Assembly (NCBI RefSeq): GCF_000415985.1
Contig: NZ_KE356561.1
Coordinates: 1,878,594 to 1,942,593, forward strand
DNA: 64,000 bases
Direction of reading: 5' to 3'
Source: Haloquadratum walsbyi J07HQW2
Lineage (GTDB): Archaea; Halobacteriota; Halobacteria; Halobacteriales; Haloferacaceae
This document shows positions 47,812 to 58,600 of this stretch, one piece after another (position 1 is the stretch's first letter; the number at the start of each line of letters is the position of its first letter). The notes beneath the pieces are model-generated. The model searched no databases. It saw nothing but the letters and a program-made list of their open reading frames with translations, and was not told the origin of the DNA. A program made the position numbers and the translations under genes.

Positions 47812-49008
47812 ATGCGGAATTTTCTCATTCAAGATATTAAATCGCTGATTGTGGTCGAAGTATTGCTCTTTATTGGCATCGGCGTTGCAGTCTTTGTCGG
47901 ATTCAATATTGGTGGGTCCTCAACAGGCGTTGCATTTGGACCGGCAGTAGGGAGTGGACTTGTTTCAAAGCTTTTTGCAGCCGGGTTGATGACGACATTT
48001 GCACTTCTTGGTGCATGGACCGCCGGCCGAGAAGTAATAGAGACAATGGGTGGACAGATTGTTCCACGAGGTCAATTTACGCTTGCAGCGAGCGTTGCTG
48101 TATTATTCTTCGTTGGGATGGCGTTACTTATTTCGAACACATTTGGAGTTCCCGCATCAACGTCAATGACTGCTGTCGGTGCCATCGCCGGGCTTGGTGT
48201 TGCCTCAGGAACGCTCAACGAAGCCGTGATGCTTGAGATCGTCTCATGGTGGATTGTCGCACCAGTACTTGCATTTTGGATTTGTGCAGTCGTTGGACGA
48301 TATCTCTACCCATATCTTGATGCTCGACTCAAACTGAACCGCTCACCGGGACCGCTCATCACACTCAATCGCAGTGGAACTGTCCCACAAGTTCGTCGAG
48401 GACCAAACACCTCAAATCGAGAACTCGGCAGTGTTTGTTTAGTCATTATTATCGCCTGTTATATGGCATACTCCGCGGGTGCCTCAAACGCAGCAAACGC
48501 TGTTGCACCACTCGTCGGGAATGGATCAGTATCAATGAATATCGGGATTGTCCTAGCCACTGGAGCGATTGGGCTCGGAGCATTTACTATCGCACGTCGA
48601 ACACTTGATACGGTTGGGAATGACCTGACTGAACTGCCGATTTTGGCTGCGCTTGTCGTCGAAACAGTCTCTGCATCGGTCATTGCAGTGCTTTCAATGT
48701 TAGGCATTCCAGCGAGTCTTGCGGTCTCAGCTACAATGTGTATTGTCGGTCTTGGATGGGGTCGAGCAACACGGACAGTCACGATTGGTGATGCAATCGG
48801 TGGAGAAAAACCAGAGATGTCAGTAGATGCATTAACCGCTGAGACCGACAAAACGGTCCCAAATGTCGGTGAGGAGTCGCCACAAGAACTTACCGATCAA
48901 ACGCTGTTTGACCCTGGGACAACAGGGCGTGTCATCTTCTTTTGGCTCCTGACACCATCAGTGTCAGCAGTCGCATCGTATGTATTGTTTACTTTGACCC
49001 CATTGTGA
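47812..49008 (+). CDS. PiT-family inorganic phosphate (anion) transporter
   Basis: 398 residues, about ten hydrophobic helices. It has two inverted PiT repeats: GFNIGGSSTGVAFGPAVGS in the first and YSAGASNAANAVAPLVG in the second (GANDxANxxAP-like signature). LISNTFGVPASTSMTAVGAIAGLG corresponds to the PVSTTH region. The start could instead be the GTG at 47851, which removes a polar N-terminus. No pho-type neighbour. Sodium- or proton-coupled phosphate import is inferred from family only. Confidence 0.88.
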   Translation: MRNFLIQDIKSLIVVEVLLFIGIGVAVFVGFNIGGSSTGVAFGPAVGSGLVSKLFAAGLMTTFALLGAWTAGREVIETMGGQIVPRGQFTLAASVAVLFFVGMALLISNTFGVPASTSMTAVGAIAGLGVASGTLNEAVMLEIVSWWIVAPVLAFWICAVVGRYLYPYLDARLKLNRSPGPLITLNRSGTVPQVRRGPNTSNRELGSVCLVIIIACYMAYSAGASNAANAVAPLVGNGSVSMNIGIVLATGAIGLGAFTIARRTLDTVGNDLTELPILAALVVETVSASVIAVLSMLGIPASLAVSATMCIVGLGWGRATRTVTIGDAIGGEKPEMSVDALTAETDKTVPNVGEESPQELTDQTLFDPGTTGRVIFFWLLTPSVSAVASYVLFTLTPL

Positions 49009-49514
49009 AACTCTTTGAGTTAATTTCAAGTATAGATTTAATTAGGACTCTGAAACTTCTCGCCCGGTTTATCATATCTCCCGATGCGAGTTGGTAATCA
49101 ATATAGGAAGTGAATCAGGTGTTCGTTTGAGTGTTAGTTGCTCTCATCATAACCCTCGTGATATGTTTCATATTGTTTCTAATTTTGGCTGTATTCAGGG
49201 CAGATATTCATTGTATAAACACGAAATCAGTATTACTCATCAGAGGTCCGTATCTGATCCAAGCTATGACCACAGGGTCATATCAAGATCAATGAATCAA
49301 CGGTTGGAACAGAAATGAACATATGTCTCAATATAATATTCCGATAACGAGTAATATCGCCGTTGTATGGTGATTAGAAGGGGAAAATCAAAATAATGCA
49401 CATAGTCGTGCATATACCGAGCACGAGCGTATGATTTTCGCCCGTAGATGGTGGTATGATGACGAAATTAGCAAACAACAAAGTCTAATGGTGTGGCGCA
49501 CATATTAAATGTTG
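49009..49514. other. Spacer upstream of ferredoxin, with short inverted repeats
   Basis: About 506 bases. Contains ATGCAC-ATAGTC-GTGCAT (49396-49413) and ATGACC-ACAG-GGTCAT (about 49266-49281). An open frame at 49091-49318 has basic, Ser/His-rich composition and is rejected. Confidence 0.4.
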
Positions 49515-49904
49515 ATGGCAACCGTAGAATATCTCAATTATGAGTCCCTTGATGACAAGGGCTGGGAGATGAACGATGAGGACCTTTTCGATAAGGCTGC
49601 AGACTCCGATCTCGGTAGCGAAGATTACGGATCACTCGAGGTGAACGAAGGCGAGTATATTCTTGAAGCCGCAGAAGCACAAGGCTATGACTGGCCCTTC
49701 TCCTGCCGCGCGGGTGCATGCGCAAACTGCGCTGCAATCGTAACGGAAGGAGAAATCGACATGGACATGCAGCAGATTCTTTCCGATGAGGAAGTCTCTG
49801 AGAAGAATGTTCGGCTAACGTGTATCGGATCACCAGCAGCCGACAGTGTTCAGATTGTCTACAACGCAAAACACCTCGATTATCTCCAAAACCGCGTCAT
49901 CTAG
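49515..49904 (+). CDS. fer: Halophilic plant-type [2Fe-2S] ferredoxin
   Basis: 129 residues from the ATG at 49515 ([20 protein letters not shown]), matching the mature N-terminus of halobacterial ferredoxin. The ATG at 49509 would add two residues. An acidic insertion domain near the start (about 10-40) is the haloarchaeal hallmark. Cluster ligands Cys64, Cys69, Cys72 and Cys103 lie in [16 protein letters not shown] and LTCIGSP. Electron acceptor for 2-oxoacid:ferredoxin oxidoreductases. The inverted repeat GCGCTC/GAGCGC (49924-49952) followed by T-rich sequence may terminate it. Confidence 0.98.
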   Translation: MATVEYLNYESLDDKGWEMNDEDLFDKAADSDLGSEDYGSLEVNEGEYILEAAEAQGYDWPFSCRAGACANCAAIVTEGEIDMDMQQILSDEEVSEKNVRLTCIGSPAADSVQIVYNAKHLDYLQNRVI

Positions 49905-49923
49905 ACGACGACAATACATACCT

Positions 49924-49975
49924 GCGCTCTACAAATCGTTGCTATTGAGCGCTAACTACCACTAATTCTTTTATA
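49924..49975 (+). terminator. Possible terminator of fer
   Basis: GCGCTC (49924-49929) and GAGCGC (49947-49952) could pair. TTCTTTTATATTT follows. Archaeal termination mostly depends on the T-rich part. Confidence 0.35.
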
Positions 49976-50192
49976 TTTACTCGCTGTGTAGTCTGTGCTA
50001 TACTGTCTAATCTAGTGTATAGTGATTATTTGGGATAACACCCAATAAACAATACATCGCGTGAGTCGTCTCATTTCAGACAGGAATTCTAAACATATTC
50101 ATGTCATTTCACGCATATGTCATATGAAAAAGCAGATATCCAGCGGCACTACTGTGATAGCTGAGCGCATACGACAGTATGTATCACTCAGA

Positions 50193-50975
50193 TTATCGTA
50201 GTTGATTAAGCGCTTCAGCTGCCTCATTGCTTGCTTGTAAATGATCACGTGCACGACGTGGGTCATCGCTCGCAGCAGCAAGTTGGGCATGACGGGTCAG
50301 TGCCTCAAGCAACGACTCAACTGCTGTTTGTCGAGTTGGATTGTTCTCCGCAGGGTACTGTTCGGATACGTTTGTATGTGCGGCAGTATCAGTGTCGGTG
50401 ACTGCACCACTGTTGTCACGACGCGGACGGGACGCATTGTTTCGCGGGGACGTATTATCACTGTCTGATGTTGGCTGGGATTGTGGCTTGTGTTGTGATT
50501 GTGATTGTGATTGTGATGTCGGGTCCGGCGTATTCGTCTGCACAGCCGTGTCAACCGGTTCAACGGTTGGTGGTGTTCCTGAATTTGAGTTATTAGCATC
50601 CGGCGTAGCGGTTGCATTGGTCTGTGCATTTGCTTCGGCGGGTGATTGATTATTCGTTTGGGCATTCGGTGATGCGCCAGTATTGACAGGTTGATTATTG
50701 TTATCCGAAGCAGCGGCGGTTTTAGCGTCTGATTGTTTCATCGAGCCATTATCAGCCGCCTCGTTTTCAGCATTCCGTGATTGACACGTCGGACAGAACT
50801 CTTGACCGTCGTAGCGAAAGATGGGCGACCCACATGTCCCACAGTGGGCGTTCGTCATCGTCGCCCCTTTCAATAGGAGTTCGCTCATCTGCTGCGTCTC
50901 CGCCCGCCGTTCGGAATCTTGCTCATACTTCTCTCGGAGTCGCTCTCGCTCTGCCTCTTCGTCAAAATCGCTCAC
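50193..50975 (-). CDS. Sjogren's/scleroderma autoantigen 1 (SSSCA1/p27) family zinc-ribbon protein
   Basis: 260 residues. The N-terminal charged helix, then TQQMSELLLKGATMTNAHCG and the zinc ribbon (Cys45, Cys48, Cys61, Cys64; CGSPIFRYDGQEFCPTCQ) define the family. A long Asn/Gln/Ser/Thr/Pro-rich disordered middle (70-200) includes a QSQSQSQ run encoded by TTGTGA repeats on the opposite strand. A helical C-terminus closes it (ALTRHAQLAAASDDPRRARDH). Archaeal role unknown. Confidence 0.88.
   Translation of the reverse strand: MSDFDEEAERERLREKYEQDSERRAETQQMSELLLKGATMTNAHCGTCGSPIFRYDGQEFCPTCQSRNAENEAADNGSMKQSDAKTAAASDNNNQPVNTGASPNAQTNNQSPAEANAQTNATATPDANNSNSGTPPTVEPVDTAVQTNTPDPTSQSQSQSQHKPQSQPTSDSDNTSPRNNASRPRRDNSGAVTDTDTAAHTNVSEQYPAENNPTRQTAVESLLEALTRHAQLAAASDDPRRARDHLQASNEAAEALNQLR
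50493..50516 (+). repeat. Four tandem copies of TTGTGA in the SSSCA1-like gene
   Basis: Perfect hexanucleotide array inside the coding region; on the coding strand it encodes alternating Gln and Ser. In frame, so copy-number change would not break the gene. Confidence 0.85.
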
Positions 50976-51092
50976 ACTGATGGGTTAGGTATGCCACATC
51001 GAAAAATCCACCGGGGTCATATTAACACACTAATTCGACAGTCGACGAAAGCAAATATCGACAGTAGAGACCGCATATCACCGAATTCGAAG

Positions 51093-51100
51093 TATTTAAT
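51093..51100 (+). promoter_or_regulatory. TATA-like box of mdh
   Basis: TATTTAAT 28-35 bases upstream of the mdh ATG. A CACAT...ATGTG partial palindrome lies between it and the start. Confidence 0.4.
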
Positions 51101-51127
51101 CAGTTTCCACATGTTCACATATGTGAT

Positions 51128-52041
51128 ATGGCGAAAGTCAGTGTCGTTGGTGCTGCTGGGACAGTTGGTGCTGCCGCAGGATACAGCCTCGCGCTTCGTG
51201 ACGTAGTTGATGAACTCGTTTTCGTTGACATTCCTGATAAAAAAGATGAAGTGATTGGTCAGGCTGCAGATACGAATCATGGGGTTGCATATGATTCGAA
51301 TACAACAGTCATTCAGGGCGATTATGCGGACACTGCCGGGTCTGATGTGGTTGTTATTACCGCAGGGATTCCCCGAAGTCCGGGTCAAACACGGATTGAT
51401 CTTGCCGAGGACAACGCACCAATCATGGCAGACATTGGATCGTCACTCGCAGCACATAATGAGGAATTCATTTCAATAACAACGTCAAATCCTGTTGATC
51501 TTCTCATCGTCATCTGTATGAAACCGGGGATAGAGAGAGACATACTGTCATTGGTTTTGGTGGACGTCTTGATTCTGCTCGGTTTCGATATGTGTTGAGT
51601 GAGCGGTTTGATACGCCAGTTCAGAATGTTGAAGCGACGATTCTTGGTGAACACGGTGATGCACAGGTTCCAGCCTTCTCAAAAGTCCATATCGACGGAG
51701 CGGGTCCAACGTTTGATTCTGATGAACGTGAGACAATTTTGGCGGACTTACAGGCATCAGCAATGGATGTAATTGAGCGAAAAGGTGCAACACAGTGGGG
51801 TCCGGCAACAGGTGTTGCTCATATGGTTGAGGCTGTGCTCAATGATACCGGAGAAGTGCTTCCTGGGTCGATTGTTCTTGATAATGAGTACGGCTACACT
51901 GACACAGCATTTGGCGTGCCCGTCAAACTCGGTGCAAATGGTGTTGAGGAAGTTGTTGAGTGGGACCTTGATCAGTATGAGCGTGAGTTGATGGATGATG
52001 CAGCAGAAAAACTCTCAGATCAATACGCAAAGATAGAGTGA
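51128..52041 (+). pseudogene. mdh: Malate dehydrogenase (LDH-like type) broken by a one-base frameshift
   Basis: NAD(P)-dependent interconversion of malate and oxaloacetate. The first frame (51128 on) gives [20 protein letters not shown], then [13 protein letters not shown] and TTSNPVDLL, all normal. It then shifts and stops at 51598. Inserting one base at about 51506 restores [20 protein letters not shown] and [15 protein letters not shown], and continues into [13 protein letters not shown] (catalytic His) and an intact C-terminus to 52041. So only a single missing base separates it from a normal ~304-residue enzyme. Error versus real mutation cannot be told from sequence alone. Confidence 0.9.
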
Positions 52042-52248
52042 AGTGATCATATCCTCGATATTAGTCTATTTCAATCATCGGTGGTGATTTAGAGAGATAT
52101 TGTATGTTGGGGGATATACGCCGCACTGACGGTGAATATTCAATGGTATAATATACCGCTTGATCGGTTATTGAGTCAGATAGATATCTTCGATCACACA
52201 CTTAGTATCATCGTGGACCTTTTGTCGTCGTCTCACGAGTGAAGCTGT

Positions 52249-52668
52249 ATGCACTATCGTGAGGTGGACACGGCTCGGGAATTCTTACTCAGACTTGAAA
52301 CGGGTGCTGACTGGCGAGCAGAGATTGAAGAGTTCGCCAAACTCGAAGATATCGATGCCGCGTGGTTCAATGCAATGGGTGCAGTTCAAGACGCCGAGGT
52401 GTGGTTTTATGACCAAACTGAGGCTGAGTATAATAGTGTGAGTTTTGATGAACCACTTGAAATTGCCGCCTGTATCGGGAACATTGCAATGCTTGATGAT
52501 GAGCGATTCGCACACACTCACGCTGTGCTTTCACGACCTAGCGGGCAAGCACTTGCTGGACACCTCAACGCTGGGACTGTTTTCGCTGGTGAGGTGTATC
52601 TCAGAGCGCTTGACACTGACCTTATTCGTGAGTATGATGAGACAACCGGTCTTGATGTCTGGTTATAA
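52249..52668 (+). CDS. PPC/DUF296-domain protein
   Basis: 139 residues of the PPC (plant and prokaryote conserved) fold. Typical patterns: FLLRLETGADWRAEIEEFAK, then AWFNAMGAVQDAEVWFYDQ, a THAVLSRPSGQALAGHLN box with the conserved His residues, and EVYLRALDTDLIREYDE. The bacterial and archaeal family forms trimers, with uncertain DNA-binding or metal-dependent functions. Ends two bases before the PolD large-subunit gene, implying co-transcription. Confidence 0.88.
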   Translation: MHYREVDTAREFLLRLETGADWRAEIEEFAKLEDIDAAWFNAMGAVQDAEVWFYDQTEAEYNSVSFDEPLEIAACIGNIAMLDDERFAHTHAVLSRPSGQALAGHLNAGTVFAGEVYLRALDTDLIREYDETTGLDVWL

Positions 52669-52670
52669 TC

Positions 52671-55600
52671 GTGCGAGACGCCGATAAACAATACTTTGAG
52701 ACACTGGAATCGCAGCTAAATCAAGCATTCGACCGGGCACAACAGGCGAAGAAGAAGGGATATGACCCGGAGCCAGAGGTTGAAATCCCAGTTGCGAAGG
52801 ACATGGCAGATCGTGTCGAGAATATTCTCGGGATTGCTGGCGTTGCAACACGTATACGAGAGCTTGATAATGGACGCTCTCGTGAAGAGGTAGCACTGGA
52901 GCTTGTTACTGACTTTGTCGGAGGAACTGTCGGCGATTATGACACACGTGAAGGGAAAATAGAGGGTGCGGTTCGGACAGCTGTGGCGCTCCTTACTGAG
53001 GGTGTTGTTGCGGCGCCAATTGAGGGTATTGACCGGGTTGAAATTCTCAATAATGATGATGGCAGTGAATTTGTTAATGTCTATTATGCCGGACCAATCC
53101 GTTCAGCAGGAGGAACTGCGCAGGCGCTGTCAGTACTCGTTGCTGATTATGCCCGAGCGCTATTAGATATCGATGAATACGCTGCACGTACGGATGAAAC
53201 AGAGCGATATGCTGAAGAAATAAGTTTATATGACCGTGAAACGGGTCTACAGTACTCACCAAAAGACAAAGAGACAAAATTCATAACCAAACACATGCCG
53301 ATTATGCTTGACGGCGAGGCTACTGGTGATGAAGAAGTCTCTGGATATCGTGATCTTGAGCGTGTCGACACGAATTCCGCACGTGGGGGAATGTGTCTTG
53401 TACTTGCTGAGGGGATTGCACTCAAAGCACCGAAGATTCAGCGGTATACTCGCCAACTTGATGAGGTGGAATGGCCATGGCTACAGGATCTCATTGATAA
53501 TACGATTGGAACCAATAGTGATAGCGCTGAAAACGATGAGACTCATATACCCGGTACAGACGCAGATGAAGACGAACCTCAAACAAAGGATGAGCTAGAG
53601 CACAGAATTGATACTGTCGAAAATAAGTCTGGATTAGAGCCCACTGAGTCCCCTCGTGTTGATGCCACTGGCAAGTATCTGCGTGATCTTATTGCTGGTC
53701 GCCCTGTGTTTGGACATCCATCGGCTGCAGGTGCGTTTCGACTTCGCTATGGACGCGCACGGAATCATGGATTTGCAACCGCAGGCGTCCATCCGGCAAC
53801 GATGCATATTGTTGATGATTTTGTTGCCACGGGAACCCAAATCAAAACCGAGCGTCCTGGAAAAGCTGGCGGTGTTGTGCCTGTTGACTCGATCGAAGGA
53901 CCGACGGTAAGACTCGCAAACGGCGATGTTCGCTGTATCGATGATCCTGAAGAGGCAAAGAAACTTCAAAACGGGGTTGAGAAAATTATTGATCTTGGTG
54001 AATACCTCGTCAACTTCGGCGAATTTATAGAAAATAATCACCCACTCGCACCAGCAGCATATGTTTTTGAATGGTGGATTCAGGATTTTGAAGCGAGCAT
54101 TGCAGATATACAACCACTTCGTGACGACCCAACGGTTGATTTAGAGAATCCAACTGTCGATAGCGCAGTACGCTGGGCAGAAGAATATGATATCCCACTA
54201 CACCCGGCATACACATATCTTTGGCACGATATTTCAGTTGCTGAGTTTGACCATCTCGCAGATGTTGTAGCAGCCGGTGATATTGTTGTCAGTGACCTCG
54301 GGGATACCATTGGTAGTGATAACGGAAACCGAAGCGCCAACAGTAGCGGTACCAGCTCAATCACAGCCGACATAACGACGAATGATGCGTTGCGGATTGA
54401 TACCACACCGGCGATTCGGGAGACAGTTGAACGGTTACTCGTTGAACATCATCAGGGTGATGACTCGATTCAAATCCCTGCATGGCGGGCACTCGCACTT
54501 TCACTCGGGATTGAGATTGAGATTGAATCTGATGAGAAAGCAAGTATCGGTGACCGCACATGGTCGCTTGCTGACCTTTCAAAACATGCTCGAGAGCAAG
54601 ATAATGGAGATAACGCTATTGAAGCAGTGAATGAGGTTGCCCCATTTCAGGTTCGTGAGCGCGCACCAACACGAATTGGAAGTCGAATGGGACGCCCAGA
54701 GAAATCTGAGGATCGAGACCTCTCACCGGCTGTACATACACTCTTTCCAATCGGTGAGGCTGGTGGGAATCAACGCAATCTCGGTGATGCCGCACAGAGC
54801 TTTGGCGATGATAACGAACGTGGTCAGATTTCGGTTCAATTAGGCAGACGTCACTGTTCTCAATGCAATACGGTTGGATTTGAACTGCAGTGCGCTGAGT
54901 GTGGTGCACATACTGAACCGCAGTTTAAATGTCCTGATTGTGAGTCAATACTTCACCCCGATGAATCTGGACGGGTGTACTGTGATCATTGCGAACGTGA
55001 TGTGACAAGTGCTGAGTGGCAAGATATTGACCTACACCAGAGATATCACGATGCACTCAATCGTGTCAATGAGCGTGAAGCCTCATTTGAGATTTTGAAA
55101 GGTGTCAAAGGTCTCACCTCATCGAATAAAACACCTGAACCGCTTGAGAAAGGAATCTTGCGGGCAAAACACGGTGTATCATCATTCAAGGACGGCACTG
55201 TTCGGTATGATATGACAGACTTACCGGTTACCGCAGTTCGTCCTGAAGAACTTGATGTCACCGCTGACCACTTTCGTGAACTTGGATATCAAACGGATAT
55301 CAGCGGCGAGCCGCTTCAGTTCGATAATCAACTTGTCGAACTCAAGGTGCAAGATATCGTGCTTCCGGATGGAGCAGCAGAACACATGATGAAGACCGCG
55401 GATTTCGTTGATGATCTCTTAACGCAGTATTATAATCTAAATCAATTCTATCAGATTGATGAACGCGACGAGTTGATTGGTGAACTCGTCTTTGGAATGG
55501 CGCCGCATACATCGGCTGCCGTCGTTGGACGGATTGTTGGATTCACCTCTGCGGCTGTTGGGTACGCACATCCATATTTCCACGCTGCAAAACGTCGAAA

Positions 55601-58600
55601 CTGCTTCCATCCGGACACAAAGCTCTGGTTTCGGAATGCCAGCGATGAGTGGCATCATGAGACGATTCGAACGTTTGTTGAGGACCGGCTTGAGGATCCT
55701 GAAATAGATGCTGTTGGGACTCTCGTCCAGGAACTTGATGCTGCTGACAGCGAGGTGTCGGTTCCATCGATAGATGCCGATGGCAATGAGCGATTGCAGT
55801 CAGTGACAGCAGTGTCAAAACATCATGCACCGGATCATCTGGTTCGAATTGAGACAGCGAGTGGTCGGGAGATAACGGTAACACCTGATCATGAGATGCA
55901 TATTCTCAAGCAAGGTAATCTAGTCTCAAAGCAGGCAAGTGAGATTACGCCTGGTGAGTATGCAGCGATGTCGAGACAGCTGGGAGAGATATCACCGTCA
56001 TCTCACACACCGCAGTATGATCTTCTTGCGGAGTTCCTCACTCAGGATGACCTCGCAATTGATCGGCTAATAATTCATACGACAGCTCCCGTCCAACTGT
56101 GCAATCAACTCCTCCCGGAGGAGGTTACTGACTATGAAGATATCGTTGGATTAATACAAGATACTGCTTACCAGCTCGAATCAACTAAAGAAACACTGAT
56201 GCAACAGCTCAGTGAGGGAGAGATACCGGTTATGCTTCTTCGGGAATTTGTTAAAACAGATCAATCCCTTCTGAGAGGTGTTCCTGATGATGTGCAAATT
56301 GGGCTTCATCGAGAGGAAGTGAAGATTGATCGATGTATTCGATTTACTGAAGAGTTTGCATCGCTACTTGGATACTACGCTGCAGCAGGAATATTCCATA
56401 CGCACGCTAAATCGCCTCCACGAGAACAATCAACGCTATCGTTTTATGATATTAACTCACAAACAGAAGCGCTCCTTTCGAAAGCACTTACCGATGTTTT
56501 TGAGATTGAAACAATTCAATACAATTCAGATAAAACGACGGTTAGTACTCCTGGAGAACTCATCAGGAGGGTTTTTGATACGATAGTTGACGTTGGCACT
56601 CGACCAACTGAAAAACGTATCCCACAGGCATTGTTTGATGCATCTGAGTCTCATGTCGAGTCGTATCTACGTAGCTTCTTTACTGCTCACAATCAGGTAA
56701 AGACGGACACAGCAGATATTTCTACGATAGTTGTCAGTCGCGAGCTCAAAGAAGATATTACTGCGATATTACGACGACTTGGGATCACCGCAGAGATAAT
56801 TACACGTCAGCCAGAGTCAGTCTCTGAGATTCTTCCAGAATCGTATGTACTCGATACTAAGAGGCATACTGATGCTGATCAACTGGCAGCGACTCGCTCA
56901 TATGTTATTTCGCTTACAGCATCGGATAGCCTGAGTCTTGTCCATGATAGACAAAGTCAGAAGCAGAAACAAGTATATGAATCACAGCATTCAAGATCGA
57001 ATAATAGGCTAGTCAGCGAGTCTCGACGCGCGATCGACGGAGGAAGTGACGATTACATCACTGAAGCGATCACGGATATTGAGTATATCGAGGCGGATGT
57101 TGAGTACACATACTGTCTCACAGTTTCTGAGACACATTCACTCATTGCGAATGATCTTTCACAGAAACAGTGTGACGGCGATGAAGATTGTGTCATGCTT
57201 CTAATGGATGGATTGTTGAATTTTTCACGAGAGTACCTTCCAGATAAGCGCGGAGGAAGCGTTGCAGCTGATTCTCGATTAGTTGCAGTAGGTCCTGATG
57301 ATGAGGTAGTATTCACGACATTTGAAGACTTTTGGAAGCAACTTGATAGTCCGATCAATCGTGATGGAAAGTTTAGGAAACGAACATGTGTGTCAGAAGG
57401 GTGGAAGACATACGCCTTCGATAAAGATCATCAGGCATCTTTACAGCCGATTGAGAAAGCAATTCGATACAAAGCCGATGAGAGCGAGCAGTTACGTCGG
57501 ATTACCACCCAGTTTGGTCGATCGCTCAATATTACTGACCAACATAGTCTCTTCCGGTATGACGATGGTATCGAGGAGGTGGCTGGCTATGACCTCGCTG
57601 CAGGCGATATCATAGTTGCACCACGGACACTTGATGTTGAGTCCACTCAGACAACGCTTGATGTTGTTGAGTATATCAATGGTCCATGTCTCGGCGAACA
57701 GACCGGATCGGTAACATCGAATTCGACATCTGAGACCGTGAGCATGAATACTGAGCAAAAAACGAATCCAGTAGCTGATCCTGGTGCATCGGGACAACGG
57801 TCAGGATCCGCAGATGAAATGAGGACACTCGGCTCAGCTGCTGTAGGAGAGCTGGGATTAGAGCAAAATGAGACAGTTGGATTACGAGAGTCCACAGAAA
57901 AAATTGAACGATATGTCGATGTCACTGACTCATTTGGATGGCTTCTTGGACAGTTCATTGCCCAGGAGTCGATCACGACCGACACGCTGAGTATTCATGT
58001 TGTAGATAAAACACGCGTTGAGCGAATTGTCGTCACGAGTGAGAGCGTATTCGGTGTAAGACCAACAGTCAATATAGTGGAAAATGGGTATGAAATTGCG
58101 TTTCCACCGGTGCTCAATACTATTGTATCCACACTTGTTTTAGGAATTAAAACGGAGGAAGGTATTGATCACACGCACTCAAGTGAGCTCGTCATTCCTG
58201 AGTGTATTCTTCACGGTCCAGATGATGTTGCAGTGTCATTCCTCCGAGGATTTATTTCCGGAAAGAATGCTGAAAGTAGAGCTGATGCGGTCGAAGGTAT
58301 CGATCTCGAGGGCAATGATATAGCAACTGAAGAGACAACAGTCACACTCAATGCCGAAAATGTCGATATAAAGGATGGACTTGTCTTCTTACTTCACCGA
58401 TTTGGTATTGTTGCACGTATCTCAGAACAAGATGCAACTCATTCAGTAGAACCCAAATATACCGTCTCAGTTGAGAGTGAGGGTAATAAGAATCCACTAC
58501 ATCAGATCCTGAACGGTGAGTGTCCAATAACGCAGGAGAATATCGCTGTGCCAATTCCGGACGCACTCCTCACGATTCAGGAAGTGCTTGAGGACACATC

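Noticed and set aside
49091..49318. 75-codon frame upstream of fer
   Set aside because: Basic, Ser/His-rich product, no start signal, AT-rich and unlike the acidic proteins of this genome.
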